A DNA stretch of 64,000 nt from positions 110,296 to 174,295 of the forward strand of contig NZ_BMQY01000013.1 in NCBI RefSeq assembly GCF_014648355.1, given 5' to 3'. This stretch comes from Couchioplanes azureus. Lineage in GTDB: Bacteria > Actinomycetota > Actinomycetes > Mycobacteriales > Micromonosporaceae. The position numbers and the translations under genes were made by a program. The notes under the pieces were generated by a model, which was given only the letters and a program-made list of their open reading frames with translations, did not search any database and was not told the DNA's origin. Shown piece by piece: positions 37,276-45,993 of this stretch; the first letter of the stretch is position 1, and every line of letters starts with the position of its first letter.

Positions 37276-37658
37276 GCGTTGCCCTCCAGAGTGGTGAACA
37301 GGGGCCGGATGTCGGCAATGCTCGGCCAGACCTGCTGGAGCGCCTCGACGACCGTCCGCCACTGACGTTGCTGTTCGGCCAGTTCGGCCAGGCCCTGCCG
37401 GGTGATGCGGTAGTACTTGCGGCGCCGCTCCCCCGGGACCACCTGCCAGCTCGACTCGACGTGACCGAGACGCTCCAGCCGGTGCAGCAGGGGATAGAGG
37501 AGGCCCTCGGTCCAGTCCAGTTCGCCGCCGGACAGGTCACTGATCCGGCGCAGGATGGCGTACCCATAGCTCTCGCCCTCGGCGAGGATGCCGAGCACGA
37601 TCGGTGTCGCCGAAGCCGCCACCAGATCTTTGGTCACCCGCACGAGCGCCCCCTTCAT
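37272..37658 (-). CDS. PadR-family transcriptional regulator
   Basis: The protein has 128 residues from ATG 37658. The typical PadR winged helix is LGILAEGESYGYAILRRISD, GELDWTEGLLYPLLHRLERLGHVES and the wing VPGERRRKYYRITRQGLAEL, followed by a dimerisation helix. It represses target genes until a ligand or membrane stress releases it. It is translationally coupled to the HAAS membrane protein gene downstream. A CCTAG/CTAGG inverted repeat directly before the start may be its own operator. Confidence 0.9.
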   Translation of the reverse strand: MKGALVRVTKDLVAASATPIVLGILAEGESYGYAILRRISDLSGGELDWTEGLLYPLLHRLERLGHVESSWQVVPGERRRKYYRITRQGLAELAEQQRQWRTVVEALQQVWPSIADIRPLFTTLEGNA

Positions 37659-37659
37659 A

Positions 37660-37689
37660 CCTAGAAGTACGAGGCATAGTAGTGCTAGG
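37660..37689. promoter_or_regulatory. possible PadR operator
   Basis: CCTAG at 37660-37664 and CTAGG at 37685-37689 form an inverted repeat with a 20-base spacer, immediately upstream of the padR-type start codon and covering where its promoter must lie. Autoregulation at such sites is common in the family. Confidence 0.4.
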
Positions 37690-37915
37690 CATCAAGGGCC
37701 ACAACGATCCGGCGGTCTACGACCCTCTCCGGCGTCGTCGTCCTCGAACATCTCGTCAGCAGCGCCTTCAGTACTGTGCTTCCGCGCGGTACCAGCGCCC
37801 TCGAATCCATGGCCTGATCACGCCGGGGCGGACCCGCACGACGAAGCGCGTCCGCTTCTGCTACCGATCGGGCATGCAGACACGCTCGGGTACGACGCTC
37901 GATACCCTCACGGAC

Positions 37916-38158
37916 ATGCAGATCCAGCTGGGCCGCGGTGACGACACCACTGGTGTCGTCACGACCGAACCGATCTTGGTTCGCCGGCAGATGCTCGTAA
38001 CGACGGTGGAAGCCGGCGACTGGGCGGTGGAGCTTGCCGAACCGTTGAAGCTGGAAGCCGGCGACTATGTCTGGGTACGCGGCGCTGCTGTTCACGTCCG
38101 GCGCTCGAGCGGCGACACCGTTCCCTACCAAGGAGACGGTGTCTGGCTTTGCCGTTAG
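37916..38158 (+). CDS. small beta-rich protein of unknown function
   Basis: The protein has 80 residues from ATG 37916; an in-frame ATG at 37874 is also possible. A TACCCT hexamer 7 bases before the ATG could be the -10 of a leaderless transcript. The sequence alternates hydrophobic and charged residues (RRQMLVTTVEAGDWAVELAE, LKLEAGDYVWVRGAAVHVRR), suggesting a small beta barrel. The opposite strand is also open, but its protein looks less natural. No family recognised. Confidence 0.4.
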   Translation: MQIQLGRGDDTTGVVTTEPILVRRQMLVTTVEAGDWAVELAEPLKLEAGDYVWVRGAAVHVRRSSGDTVPYQGDGVWLCR

Positions 38159-38358
38159 CCGATGGAACGAGTCGAGCTTCGTAGCCAACATCCTGATCTG
38201 CCGCAGTGCGCGCGTCGAGGACCGCAGCGGAGGAGCAACGGGAGGGACTCACGCTCGTCTACGCACGCCGATGATCCAGGCGCCCGCATGCGGTGATCGA
38301 AGCGCATATTCAGATGAGCACATCTGCCGCCGTGCGTACGCCGGCTGGCGCAGAGTCG

Positions 38359-38958
38359 TCACCATCCGTGGCCCGCGCGGTCACCCCGGATGCGCGCGTG
38401 CAGATGCATGTCGTGCCGCCCGTCGGCGTGGATTCCCGCGCTCCGCATAGTGCCCTCCAGCCGGAATCCGGCCTTCTCGGCGACCCGGCAGGACGCGATG
38501 TTGCCGGTCGAGTGGTCCAGGTGGAGCCGGTGGAATCCGGTGTCGCCGAGCGCCCAGTCGCCGAGGGCAAGGAGTGCGCCGGATGCCACGGCGGCGCCGC
38601 GGGCGGCCGGTAGCACCCAGTAAGCGCATCCGGCGTTGCCGTCGTCGAGGTTCCAGCCGCCCAGAGCGATGCGACCGAGCACGTCGCCGCCGCGGGTCAC
38701 CGCCCAGTGCCCAGCCCGCTCCTGCGTCCAGTCGTCGCGGTAACGCGCGAACCAGTCGTGCACGTCCGCGACGGTCGACGGCCGGCGGGTGTGCCAGCGG
38801 CGGATCGCGGGGTCCTGGTAGGCGTCGAGGAATACGGGAGCGTCCGAGAAGACCCATGGTCGCAAGATCAGGTCCCCGGGCCCGTTCAGGGTGGGTTGGG
38901 CGGTCGACGCGAGGGTGCCGGCTGGGATGGCCGGCGGCGTCGAGAGGTAGGACGTCAC
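38359..38958 (-). CDS. GNAT-family N-acetyltransferase
   Basis: The protein has 199 residues from ATG 38958. It is a RimJ/RimL-like acetyltransferase: LILRPWVFSDAPVFLDAYQD, WHTRRPSTVADVHDWFARY, then GRIALGGWNLDDGNAGCAYWV, a VLPAARGAAVASGALLAL segment in the acetyl-CoA-binding position, and HLDHSTGNIASCRVAEKAGF. The usual substrates are protein N-termini or small amines. It stands alone, so the acceptor is unknown. The region 38159-38358 beyond its end has no supported gene. Confidence 0.82.
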   Translation of the reverse strand: MTSYLSTPPAIPAGTLASTAQPTLNGPGDLILRPWVFSDAPVFLDAYQDPAIRRWHTRRPSTVADVHDWFARYRDDWTQERAGHWAVTRGGDVLGRIALGGWNLDDGNAGCAYWVLPAARGAAVASGALLALGDWALGDTGFHRLHLDHSTGNIASCRVAEKAGFRLEGTMRSAGIHADGRHDMHLHARIRGDRAGHGW

Positions 38959-39439
38959 CCGCCCGAGTTTGCCTCACTTGCCTCGTCGCAGGTCACCGCC
39001 TGCACTCCCAGCAGGCAGAAGGCTGTCCGCTCGGGCCCGTACCGTGTCCGCACGATCCCAGTCGGCAGGTGCACCTGGTGCTCTCGATCTGCTGCAAGAC
39101 GGCCGCGGGCGGGAACTGCGTGAGCATCCCCTCGCCGCGCACCGCTCCCTGTCCGCCGGCGGTTCGGGACGGGCGGCACCGGCATGGATGTGAGCTGGCC
39201 GTTTCGCAGGTGGAACAGCTTGCCTGGACAGCTGGACGGCCGGCCCTGGCTGCCTTACGTCGGCCGGTCCGTGCCTGATCCCCACGGCGCCGCTCCTCTA
39301 GCGATGCTGTTACGAACGGCCTCGCGCCGTGTTGATCGGCGGTTCGGGGGGCCAGCGCCGGAGGCCGACTCGCGCCCCGGTTCGCACCGAGCCAGGCATG
39401 ACCAGCGGTTACGCATCCCAGAACGACGTATGCGAATGC
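38959..39439. other. intergenic region, no supported gene
   Basis: Several overlapping frames occur on both strands but none has a ribosome site and convincing protein. A 39-codon minus-strand frame ending at 38955 (VHLPTGIVRTRYGPERTAF) is the least unlikely and may be a gene relic. Confidence 0.4.
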
Positions 39440-39474
39440 TTGACGGTTTCTTGCAAGCTCTGTAGGTTCTTGCA
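39440..39474 (+). promoter_or_regulatory. alpha-amylase promoter with TTCTTGCA repeats
   Basis: TTGACG (39440-39445) and TAGGTT (39463-39468) are spaced by 17 bases, a good housekeeping-type promoter. TTCTTGCA occurs at 39448-39455 within the spacer and again at 39467-39474 over the -10. Direct TTGCA-type repeats at this position are known from streptomycete amylase genes under maltose-repressor control, so starch or maltose induction is likely. Confidence 0.65.
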
Positions 39475-39536
39475 CCAAGTTTTCCTGAGTGTTTCAGGGA
39501 TGTTGCGTCCTTCGGCGTACGGGGACAGGAGCCGGC

Positions 39537-40982
39537 ATGGGCAGACGACGGTGGGCGGCGGTTCTGACCGCCGTACTTGTGGCGACCGGGCTGAACGCCT
39601 GGGCCGGGCAGCGCGACACCGCGCACGCGGCGCCAGGTGCCAAGGACGTCATCGTGACCCTCTTCGAGTGGAACTGGGTGTCGGTGGAGCGGGAGTGCCG
39701 GGACTACCTGGGCCCCAAGGGCTACGGGTACGTCCAGGTGTCGCCGCCGCAGGAGCACATCAAGGGCGACCCGTGGTGGGCCTCCTACCAGCCCGTCAGC
39801 TACAAGATCGACTCGAACAAGGGAGACCGCGGCGCCTTCGAGCAGATGGTGGACGCCTGCCACGACGCGGGCGTCAAGGTCATCGCCGATGTGGTGATCA
39901 ACCACATGGCCGAGGGCTCGGGCAACGGCTGGGCCGGCAGCCACTACGGCAACCGGGAGTACGACGGCATCTACCGGAGCTGGGACTTCCACGACGGCTG
40001 CGTGATCCAGGACTCGGACTACCGGAACGACGCGTGGCGGGTGCGCAACTGCGACCTGCTGAAGCTGCCGGACCTGAAGACCGAGACGGACTACGTGCGC
40101 ACCAAGCTGGCCGGGTACATGAACGACCTGCTCAGCCTGGACGTGGACGGCTTCCGGATCGACGCCGCGAAGCACATGACGCCGGACGACATCAACGCCA
40201 TCAAGGGCAAGCTGGGCAGGACGACCGCCGGTACGCACCCGTACCTCGTGCAGGAGGTCATCTGGGGCCAGCAGGAACCGATCACGCCCGAGCAGTACAC
40301 CGGCGTGGGCGAGGTGCACGAGTTCCGCTACGGCCGCGACCTCAAGCGCGTCTTCCAGAACGAGAAGCTGGCGTACCTGCACAATTTCGGCGAGTCCTGG
40401 GGCTTTGTCAACGGCACCGTGGGTGTGCCGTTCGTGGACAACCACGACACCCAGCGCAACGGCACAACCCTGAGCTACAAGGACAACGCCGCCTACACGC
40501 TCGCCAACGTGTTCATGCTGGCCTGGCCGTACGGCTCGCCGTCGGTGATGTCGGGCTTCGAGTTCGGCCACAAGGAACAGGGCGCGCCGAAGGACGGCTA
40601 CGGCAAGATCAAGGACGTCACCTGCTTCAACGGCGAGTGGAAGTGCGAGCACCGATGGCCGCAGATCGGCAACATGGTCGGCTTCCACAACACCGTGAAG
40701 GGCACCGCCGTCACCCACTGGTGGAGCAACGGCAACGACCAGATCGCCTTCGGACGGGGGGACAAGGGTTTCCTGGTCATCAACGACGAGAGCGCCGGCG
40801 AGTCCCGCAGCTACCAGACCGGGCTACCGGCGGGCACGTACTGCGACGTCGTCAAGGGCCAGCCCACCGGGACCGGGTGCAGCGGTGGATCGGTCACGGT
40901 GGACGGCTCCGGCAAGTTCACCGCCACCGTCGGCGCGCACGACGCGGTGGCCCTGCACGTCAACGCCCGGGCCGGCGCCTGA
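39537..40982 (+). CDS. secreted alpha-amylase, GH13
   Basis: The protein has 481 residues from ATG 39537, with AGGAG upstream; the signal peptide ends near AHA-APGAKD. The GH13 barrel shows region I VVINHMAEG, nucleophile Asp209 in DGFRIDAAKH, acid/base Glu240 in VQEVIWGQ, and Asp304 in FVDNHDTQR. The C-terminal beta domain has a Cys pair (TYCDVV and TGCSGG), and no starch-binding domain follows. It hydrolyses extracellular starch. The compact 480-residue form is the usual actinomycete or animal-like amylase. Confidence 0.93.
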   Translation: MGRRRWAAVLTAVLVATGLNAWAGQRDTAHAAPGAKDVIVTLFEWNWVSVERECRDYLGPKGYGYVQVSPPQEHIKGDPWWASYQPVSYKIDSNKGDRGAFEQMVDACHDAGVKVIADVVINHMAEGSGNGWAGSHYGNREYDGIYRSWDFHDGCVIQDSDYRNDAWRVRNCDLLKLPDLKTETDYVRTKLAGYMNDLLSLDVDGFRIDAAKHMTPDDINAIKGKLGRTTAGTHPYLVQEVIWGQQEPITPEQYTGVGEVHEFRYGRDLKRVFQNEKLAYLHNFGESWGFVNGTVGVPFVDNHDTQRNGTTLSYKDNAAYTLANVFMLAWPYGSPSVMSGFEFGHKEQGAPKDGYGKIKDVTCFNGEWKCEHRWPQIGNMVGFHNTVKGTAVTHWWSNGNDQIAFGRGDKGFLVINDESAGESRSYQTGLPAGTYCDVVKGQPTGTGCSGGSVTVDGSGKFTATVGAHDAVALHVNARAGA

Positions 40983-41096
40983 CGCGGGACGCCCGCACGA
41001 CGGGTACCCCCGTCATCACCGAGGATGAGCGCTACCTCGCCGGGAATATCTCCGTTATGGGATTAACAGGATATTTCCCCCCGCATCCGAGGTGCC

Positions 41097-41843
41097 GTGA
41101 ACATCGAGCGAACCCGTCCCCTCGCCGACTCCCCCGTCTTCGTCGACGAGGTGGGACGGCGGCGACGCTGCATGGTGATCCTCGGGCGAGCGGGGGTGGC
41201 GGTGCTCGTCGTGACGGTCGGGACCGTGGTGACCGCCCTGGCCGGCGGCGCCCGAATGGCGCTGCCGGGGTTACCCGACGTGATCGCCGCGCCGGTCGAG
41301 CGCGTCATCGAGAACATCGCCGGCCGGCCGGCCCGGCCGCAGGAGGGGGCGACCGCCGCGCGGGGCGGGCCGCACCAGGGTACGGGCGCCGTACCGGGCA
41401 CGCCGGCGGAACACTCGCCCGGCGCGCCCGGTGGGCCGCCGGAACGGGCGAGCGTGCCAGGGGCGGTCGCCGGTTCGCCGGGGCCGTCCACTCCGGTCGC
41501 GGGCCGGCCCGACGGGAACGTCGCCGTCAGCCCCGGATCGGTCCCGGCCACCACCACCGCGGCCCCCCACGGGACCATCGGCACGGCGGGCCCGCCGGAA
41601 CCGACGCCGGCGCCCCGCCCCACCGGCGCAACCGGCACCCCCCGGCCAGAGGAGCCTGCGCGCGAGCCGCGACCCATCAGGACCCGCCCCGTGGCGACGC
41701 ATCCGGCGCGGGGCGGCTCCGACGCCGGCCAACACGGCCGCAGCCGCGCCGCCACCGCGTCGGCGCGGACCGGCCAGGCCGCCGCGCCGACGCCGTCCTC
41801 GCAGGACTCGGAGAGCCGCCCCCACCGGCAGCGCGACCGATGA
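41097..41843 (+). CDS. membrane protein with long Pro/Ala-rich exterior
   Basis: The protein has 248 residues from GTG 41097. A 25-residue cytoplasmic basic leader is followed by one membrane helix (VILGRAGVAVLVVTVGTVV), then 190 residues of low-complexity Pro/Gly/Ala/Thr sequence without a fold signature. The stop overlaps the deacetylase/glycosyltransferase gene by four bases, so it probably serves that enzyme, perhaps as a wall-spanning spacer or glycan acceptor. This role is inference from coupling alone. Confidence 0.6.
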   Translation: MNIERTRPLADSPVFVDEVGRRRRCMVILGRAGVAVLVVTVGTVVTALAGGARMALPGLPDVIAAPVERVIENIAGRPARPQEGATAARGGPHQGTGAVPGTPAEHSPGAPGGPPERASVPGAVAGSPGPSTPVAGRPDGNVAVSPGSVPATTTAAPHGTIGTAGPPEPTPAPRPTGATGTPRPEEPAREPRPIRTRPVATHPARGGSDAGQHGRSRAATASARTGQAAAPTPSSQDSESRPHRQRDR

Positions 41844-43960
41844 CCCGCCCCGCCGTGCGGGATCCCCGCCTGCACTGGGTGGCGCTGTGCCTGGTCATGC
41901 TGCTGCTGTTCATCGGGTTGTGCCTGAACGGGTACGTGCGCCACGTGGGCGCCGAGGGCAGCGGCCCATCCCCCACGGACCCGGGCGCCGCTGCCGCACC
42001 GGCCGAGCTCACCGGCGGCGGCCCGGTGCTGCGCGCCGGTACGGGCGAGCCGGTGCGCAGCTCCTCGATGCCGCCGGGCGTGCTCGCGCTGACCTTCGAC
42101 GACGGCCCCGATCCCCGATGGACGCCACGGATCCTCGACGTACTGCGCCGCCACCACGCCCGCGCCACGTTCTTCGTCCTCGGCTCGAAGATCAACGCGT
42201 ACCCGGAGTTGACCCGCCGCATCGTCGCGGAGGGCCACGAGCTGGGCGTCCACACGTACACCCACGTGGACCTCGCCAGCACGCCCGCGTGGCTGCGCCG
42301 CATGGAGCTGGCCGCCACCCGGACCGCGATCGCGGCGGCGACGGGACGGCAGACCCGCCTGATGCGCCCGCCGTACTCTTCCACGCCCGACGCCGTGACC
42401 GCCGCCGGTGCCGACGCGCTGGCGCAGGCCGGCGACGAGGGCTACCTCGGCGTGCTGACCGACCTGGACAGCGAGGACTGGCACGAGCGGGACGTGGCGG
42501 CGATGGTGCGCGCCGCGACGCCGACCGGCGGGGCCGGTGCGGTCGTGATGTTCCACGACGGCGGCGGCGACCGCGGCCGGACCGTCGAGGCGGTCGATCG
42601 GCTGCTGACCTCGCTACCCACGTACCGGTTCGCCACCGTGCCGGCCGCGCTGCGGATGGAGCCCGTCGCCGCGGCGCCGGCCGGCCTGCGCGCCCGCGGT
42701 CACGTGCTGCGCGCGGTGCAACAGGGCGCCGCCTGGCTGTCGACGGCCATGTCGGTCCTGCTCGCCGTCGCGGTCGTGGTCGGGCTGCTCCGCCTGCTGT
42801 TCCAGTTGTGGTACACCCGCCGGCACCTGCGCCGCGCGCGGGCGGCCCGCGGCGCCGTCCGGCACTTCGGGCTGGTCACGGTGGTAGTGCCGGCGTACAA
42901 CGAGGCGGCGAACATCGCGGCCACGGTACGGTCGCTGACCGCCGGCGACTACCAGCCTCTCGAGGTGATCGTCGTGGACGACGGCTCCACCGACGACACC
43001 GCCACGATCGTGGAGGGGCTGCGCCTGCCCGGCGTACGGGTGATCCGGCAGGCCAACGCCGGAAAGCCGGCGGCCTTGAACACCGGCATCGCGGCCGCCC
43101 GCGGTGACCTGCTCGTGCTGGTCGACGGCGACACGGTCTTCGCTCCCGACGCCGTCACCCGCCTGGTGCAGCCGTTCGCGGACGTGTCCGTCGGGGCCGT
43201 GTCGGGCAACACGAAGGTCGCCAACCGGGGCGGGCTGCTCGGCCGCTGGCAGCACCTGGAGTACGTGATCGGGTTCAACCTCGATCGCCGCATGTTCGAC
43301 ATCGCCCGGTGCATGCCGACCGTACCCGGGGCGATCGGGGGCTTCCGCCGCGCGGCCCTGCGCGAGGTCGGCGGCGTGTCCGACGCGACCCTGGCCGAGG
43401 ACACGGACCTCACCATGGCCGTCATCCGCGCCGGCTGGCGGGTGGTCTACGAGGAGTCCGCGATCGCCTGGACCGAGGTGCCGGCCACTCTGGGCCAGTT
43501 GTGGCGGCAGCGCTACCGCTGGTGCTACGGCACCATGCAGGCCATGTGGAAGCACCGGCGCAGCGTCGTCGAGGGCGGTGCCGGGGGTCGACTCGGCCGG
43601 CGCGGCGTCGGATACCTGTGCCTGTTCCAGGTCGTGCTGCCGCTGACTGCACCCGCGGTCGACGTGTACGCCGTCTACGGCCTGTTCTTCCTCCCGTGGT
43701 GGCAGATCGTCGCGGTGTGGGCCGCGTTCCAGGCCCTGCAACTGCTCACCGCCGCGTACGCGTTGCGCCTCGACGGCGAACCGGTCCGGCCGCTGTGGAG
43801 CCTGCCGTTGCAGCAGGTCGTCTATCGGCAGCTCATGTACCTGGTCGTGGTGCAGTCCACGGTCGCGGCGCTACTGGGCAACCGGCAGCGCTGGCAGCGG
43901 ATGCACCGCACCGGTCAGGCCGACCTGGCGCTGACGGCGACGCAGGCCGATCACCCGTAG
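41840..43960 (+). CDS. polysaccharide deacetylase-glycosyltransferase fusion
   Basis: The protein has 706 residues from ATG 41840 (overlap with previous gene). The N-terminal membrane helix at about 14-32 is followed by an extracytoplasmic NodB deacetylase domain with the Asp pair in LTFDDGPDP (87-88), metal His residues in VHTYTH, and MRPPYSSTP. A second helix near 330 leads to a cytoplasmic GT2 domain with VVVPAYNEAANIA, VDDGSTDDT, DGDTVF, LAEDTDLT and QRYRWCYG (the QxxRW motif of processive synthases). Further helices end the protein. It would make and export a beta-linked amino-sugar polymer and deacetylate it outside, combining PgaC- and PgaB-like functions. Confidence 0.88.
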   Translation: MTRPAVRDPRLHWVALCLVMLLLFIGLCLNGYVRHVGAEGSGPSPTDPGAAAAPAELTGGGPVLRAGTGEPVRSSSMPPGVLALTFDDGPDPRWTPRILDVLRRHHARATFFVLGSKINAYPELTRRIVAEGHELGVHTYTHVDLASTPAWLRRMELAATRTAIAAATGRQTRLMRPPYSSTPDAVTAAGADALAQAGDEGYLGVLTDLDSEDWHERDVAAMVRAATPTGGAGAVVMFHDGGGDRGRTVEAVDRLLTSLPTYRFATVPAALRMEPVAAAPAGLRARGHVLRAVQQGAAWLSTAMSVLLAVAVVVGLLRLLFQLWYTRRHLRRARAARGAVRHFGLVTVVVPAYNEAANIAATVRSLTAGDYQPLEVIVVDDGSTDDTATIVEGLRLPGVRVIRQANAGKPAALNTGIAAARGDLLVLVDGDTVFAPDAVTRLVQPFADVSVGAVSGNTKVANRGGLLGRWQHLEYVIGFNLDRRMFDIARCMPTVPGAIGGFRRAALREVGGVSDATLAEDTDLTMAVIRAGWRVVYEESAIAWTEVPATLGQLWRQRYRWCYGTMQAMWKHRRSVVEGGAGGRLGRRGVGYLCLFQVVLPLTAPAVDVYAVYGLFFLPWWQIVAVWAAFQALQLLTAAYALRLDGEPVRPLWSLPLQQVVYRQLMYLVVVQSTVAALLGNRQRWQRMHRTGQADLALTATQADHP

Positions 43961-44013
43961 GCCATTGCGGTGCGGACGCGCCCGATCGTGCGCCGAGCGC
44001 GGCGGCATGCCGA

Positions 44014-45993
44014 TCACCTCGATCCCGGGCGGGACGGATCAGCCACCGCCGAAGCGGACCGACACGCTTGGACGACAGGCCGATTGTCCTGCGAACGGAC
44101 CAAGCCGGCGTACGCACCGCCGGCCCGCAGGAGTTCGTCGTGGCTCCCCTGCTCGACGATTGCGCCGTCGCGCATCACAATGATCACGTCAGCGTGCCGG
44201 ATGGTGGACAGACGGTGCGCGATGACGAACGTGGTCCGCCCCGCGCGCAACGCGGACAAGCCCTGTTGGATCAGCGCCTCCGTACGGGTGTCGACCGAGC
44301 TGGTGGCCTCGTCGAGCAGGAGCAGGACCGGGTCCGCGAGGAAGGCGCGAGCCAGTGTGATCAACTGCTTCTCGCCGGCGCTGAAGCCGGTGGCGTCCTC
44401 GTCCAGCACCGTGTCGTAGCCCTGCGGCAAGGTGCACACGAACGGGTCCAGGCAGGTAGCCCGGGCCGCAGCGACCACATCGTCGCGGGTGACCCCCGCC
44501 CTGCCGTACGCGATGTTGTCCGCGATCGTCCCGGCGAACAACCACGTGTCCTGCAGCACCATGCCGGTGCGGGAGCGCAGATCGGCTCGGCTCATCGTGC
44601 TGATGTCGTGGTGGTCGAGCAGGATCCGACCGTCGTCCACCTCGTAGAATCGCATCAGCAGGTTGGCGAGAGTGCTCTTGCCGGCGCCCGTCGGGCCGAC
44701 GATGGCGACCGTGCTGCCGGGCTCGACGATGAGCGACAGATGTTCGATGAGCGGCGTATCCGGCGCATAGCGAAAGGACACGTCGCGAAACTCGACACGG
44801 CCCCGCACATGGGTTGGCTTCTGCGGATTCACGGGATCGGATTGCTGCTCGCCGGCCTCGAGCAGTGCGAAGATGCGGGCCGCCGACGCCACTGCGGACT
44901 GCAGCTGCCCGGAGGCGCTGGCGAGCTGGCCGATCGGCTGGCTGAACTGCCCGGAGTACTGCACGAATGCCTGCACGTCGCCGAGCGAGATGTTCCCGGT
45001 GGCCACGCGCACCGCGCCCACCACGGTGACCGCCACGTAATTGAGGTTGCCGACGAACATCATCGCCGGTTCGATGACCGCGGAGAGGAAGGTCGCCTTG
45101 GCGCTGACCTGGCGCAGCGTCTCGTTGTCGGCGTCGAAGGCATGCTCGGCACCCGTACGCTGGTCGAAGATCTTGATCAGCGAGTGTCCGCTGTAGGACT
45201 CCTCGACCCGCGCGGACAGGGTGCCGGTGGCCGCCCACTGCTGGTCGAACAGGGGTTGCGACCGCACCACCAACCGGGACACGATCACACCGGACAGCGG
45301 CACGCTGACCAGCACCACCAGGGCCAGCAGCGGGGACAGGAAGAACATCAGCACCAGCACGGTGAGCACGGTCAGCGGCGCGGTGACGACCTGGCCGAGC
45401 GCCTGCTGCAGGGTCTGCTGCACGTTGTCCACGTCGTTGGTGACTCTGCTGACCAGGTCGCCGCGCTGATGGCGGTCGAAGTGAGCGAGCGGGAGCCGGG
45501 ACAGCTTCTCCTGCATCCGCTCACGCAGATCGGCCACAGCGAGCTGGACGACGCGGGCGGCCATCCGGTCCTGGGCCAGCTTCACCGCGGAGGCGGCCAC
45601 ATAGACGACGACGGCCAGCGCGAGGATTTTCCCGATCGCCGAGAAGTCCATCCCGCGGCCGGGCACCAGATCCACGGTCGACAGCACGTCGGCCAGGGTG
45701 TCGCGGCCTTGCGCGTGGTATTGCGCGATCAGTTCGGCGCGGGTCGTCCCCGCGGGTAGGCCACGGCCGAGCGCACCGGCGACGATCAGATCAGTGGCCC
45801 GGCCGAGCAGCAGGGGACCAGCCGCGCCCAAGGCGACACCGACGACGCCGAAGATCACCATCACGACGACCCGGCCGCGGTATGGGGCAAGCAGCCCCAG
45901 CACCTGCATGAGGCCGGTACTCCGGGCTTCTGTGGTCGACGAGGGTTCGCGGACCCGGCGCCGCCCGGCCGGACGGCTCTCGGTGATGGTCAC
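44014..45993 (-). CDS. ABC exporter subunit, catalytic half (polyene-exporter type)
   Basis: The protein has 659 residues from GTG 45993, directly after the stop of the partner gene. It has a fused membrane domain (six helices, about 40-350) and ATPase. Walker A is GPTGAGKS, Walker B LLLLDEATSSVD has the catalytic Glu, but the signature is FSAGEKQLITLARA instead of LSGGQ. It pairs with the neighbouring exporter gene in a heterodimer with one consensus and one degenerate ATP site. Polyene clusters carry such a pair (NysG/NysH, FscTI/FscTII), so export of the macrolide is the likely function. Confidence 0.82.
   Translation of the reverse strand: MTITESRPAGRRRVREPSSTTEARSTGLMQVLGLLAPYRGRVVVMVIFGVVGVALGAAGPLLLGRATDLIVAGALGRGLPAGTTRAELIAQYHAQGRDTLADVLSTVDLVPGRGMDFSAIGKILALAVVVYVAASAVKLAQDRMAARVVQLAVADLRERMQEKLSRLPLAHFDRHQRGDLVSRVTNDVDNVQQTLQQALGQVVTAPLTVLTVLVLMFFLSPLLALVVLVSVPLSGVIVSRLVVRSQPLFDQQWAATGTLSARVEESYSGHSLIKIFDQRTGAEHAFDADNETLRQVSAKATFLSAVIEPAMMFVGNLNYVAVTVVGAVRVATGNISLGDVQAFVQYSGQFSQPIGQLASASGQLQSAVASAARIFALLEAGEQQSDPVNPQKPTHVRGRVEFRDVSFRYAPDTPLIEHLSLIVEPGSTVAIVGPTGAGKSTLANLLMRFYEVDDGRILLDHHDISTMSRADLRSRTGMVLQDTWLFAGTIADNIAYGRAGVTRDDVVAAARATCLDPFVCTLPQGYDTVLDEDATGFSAGEKQLITLARAFLADPVLLLLDEATSSVDTRTEALIQQGLSALRAGRTTFVIAHRLSTIRHADVIIVMRDGAIVEQGSHDELLRAGGAYAGLVRSQDNRPVVQACRSASAVADPSRPGSR

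Noticed and set aside
39329..43960. One 1543-codon open frame spanning amylase and the downstream genes
   Set aside because: Its first 2.5 kb is an out-of-frame shadow of the amylase and the Pro-rich gene; only the part from 41840 is the real deacetylase/transferase.
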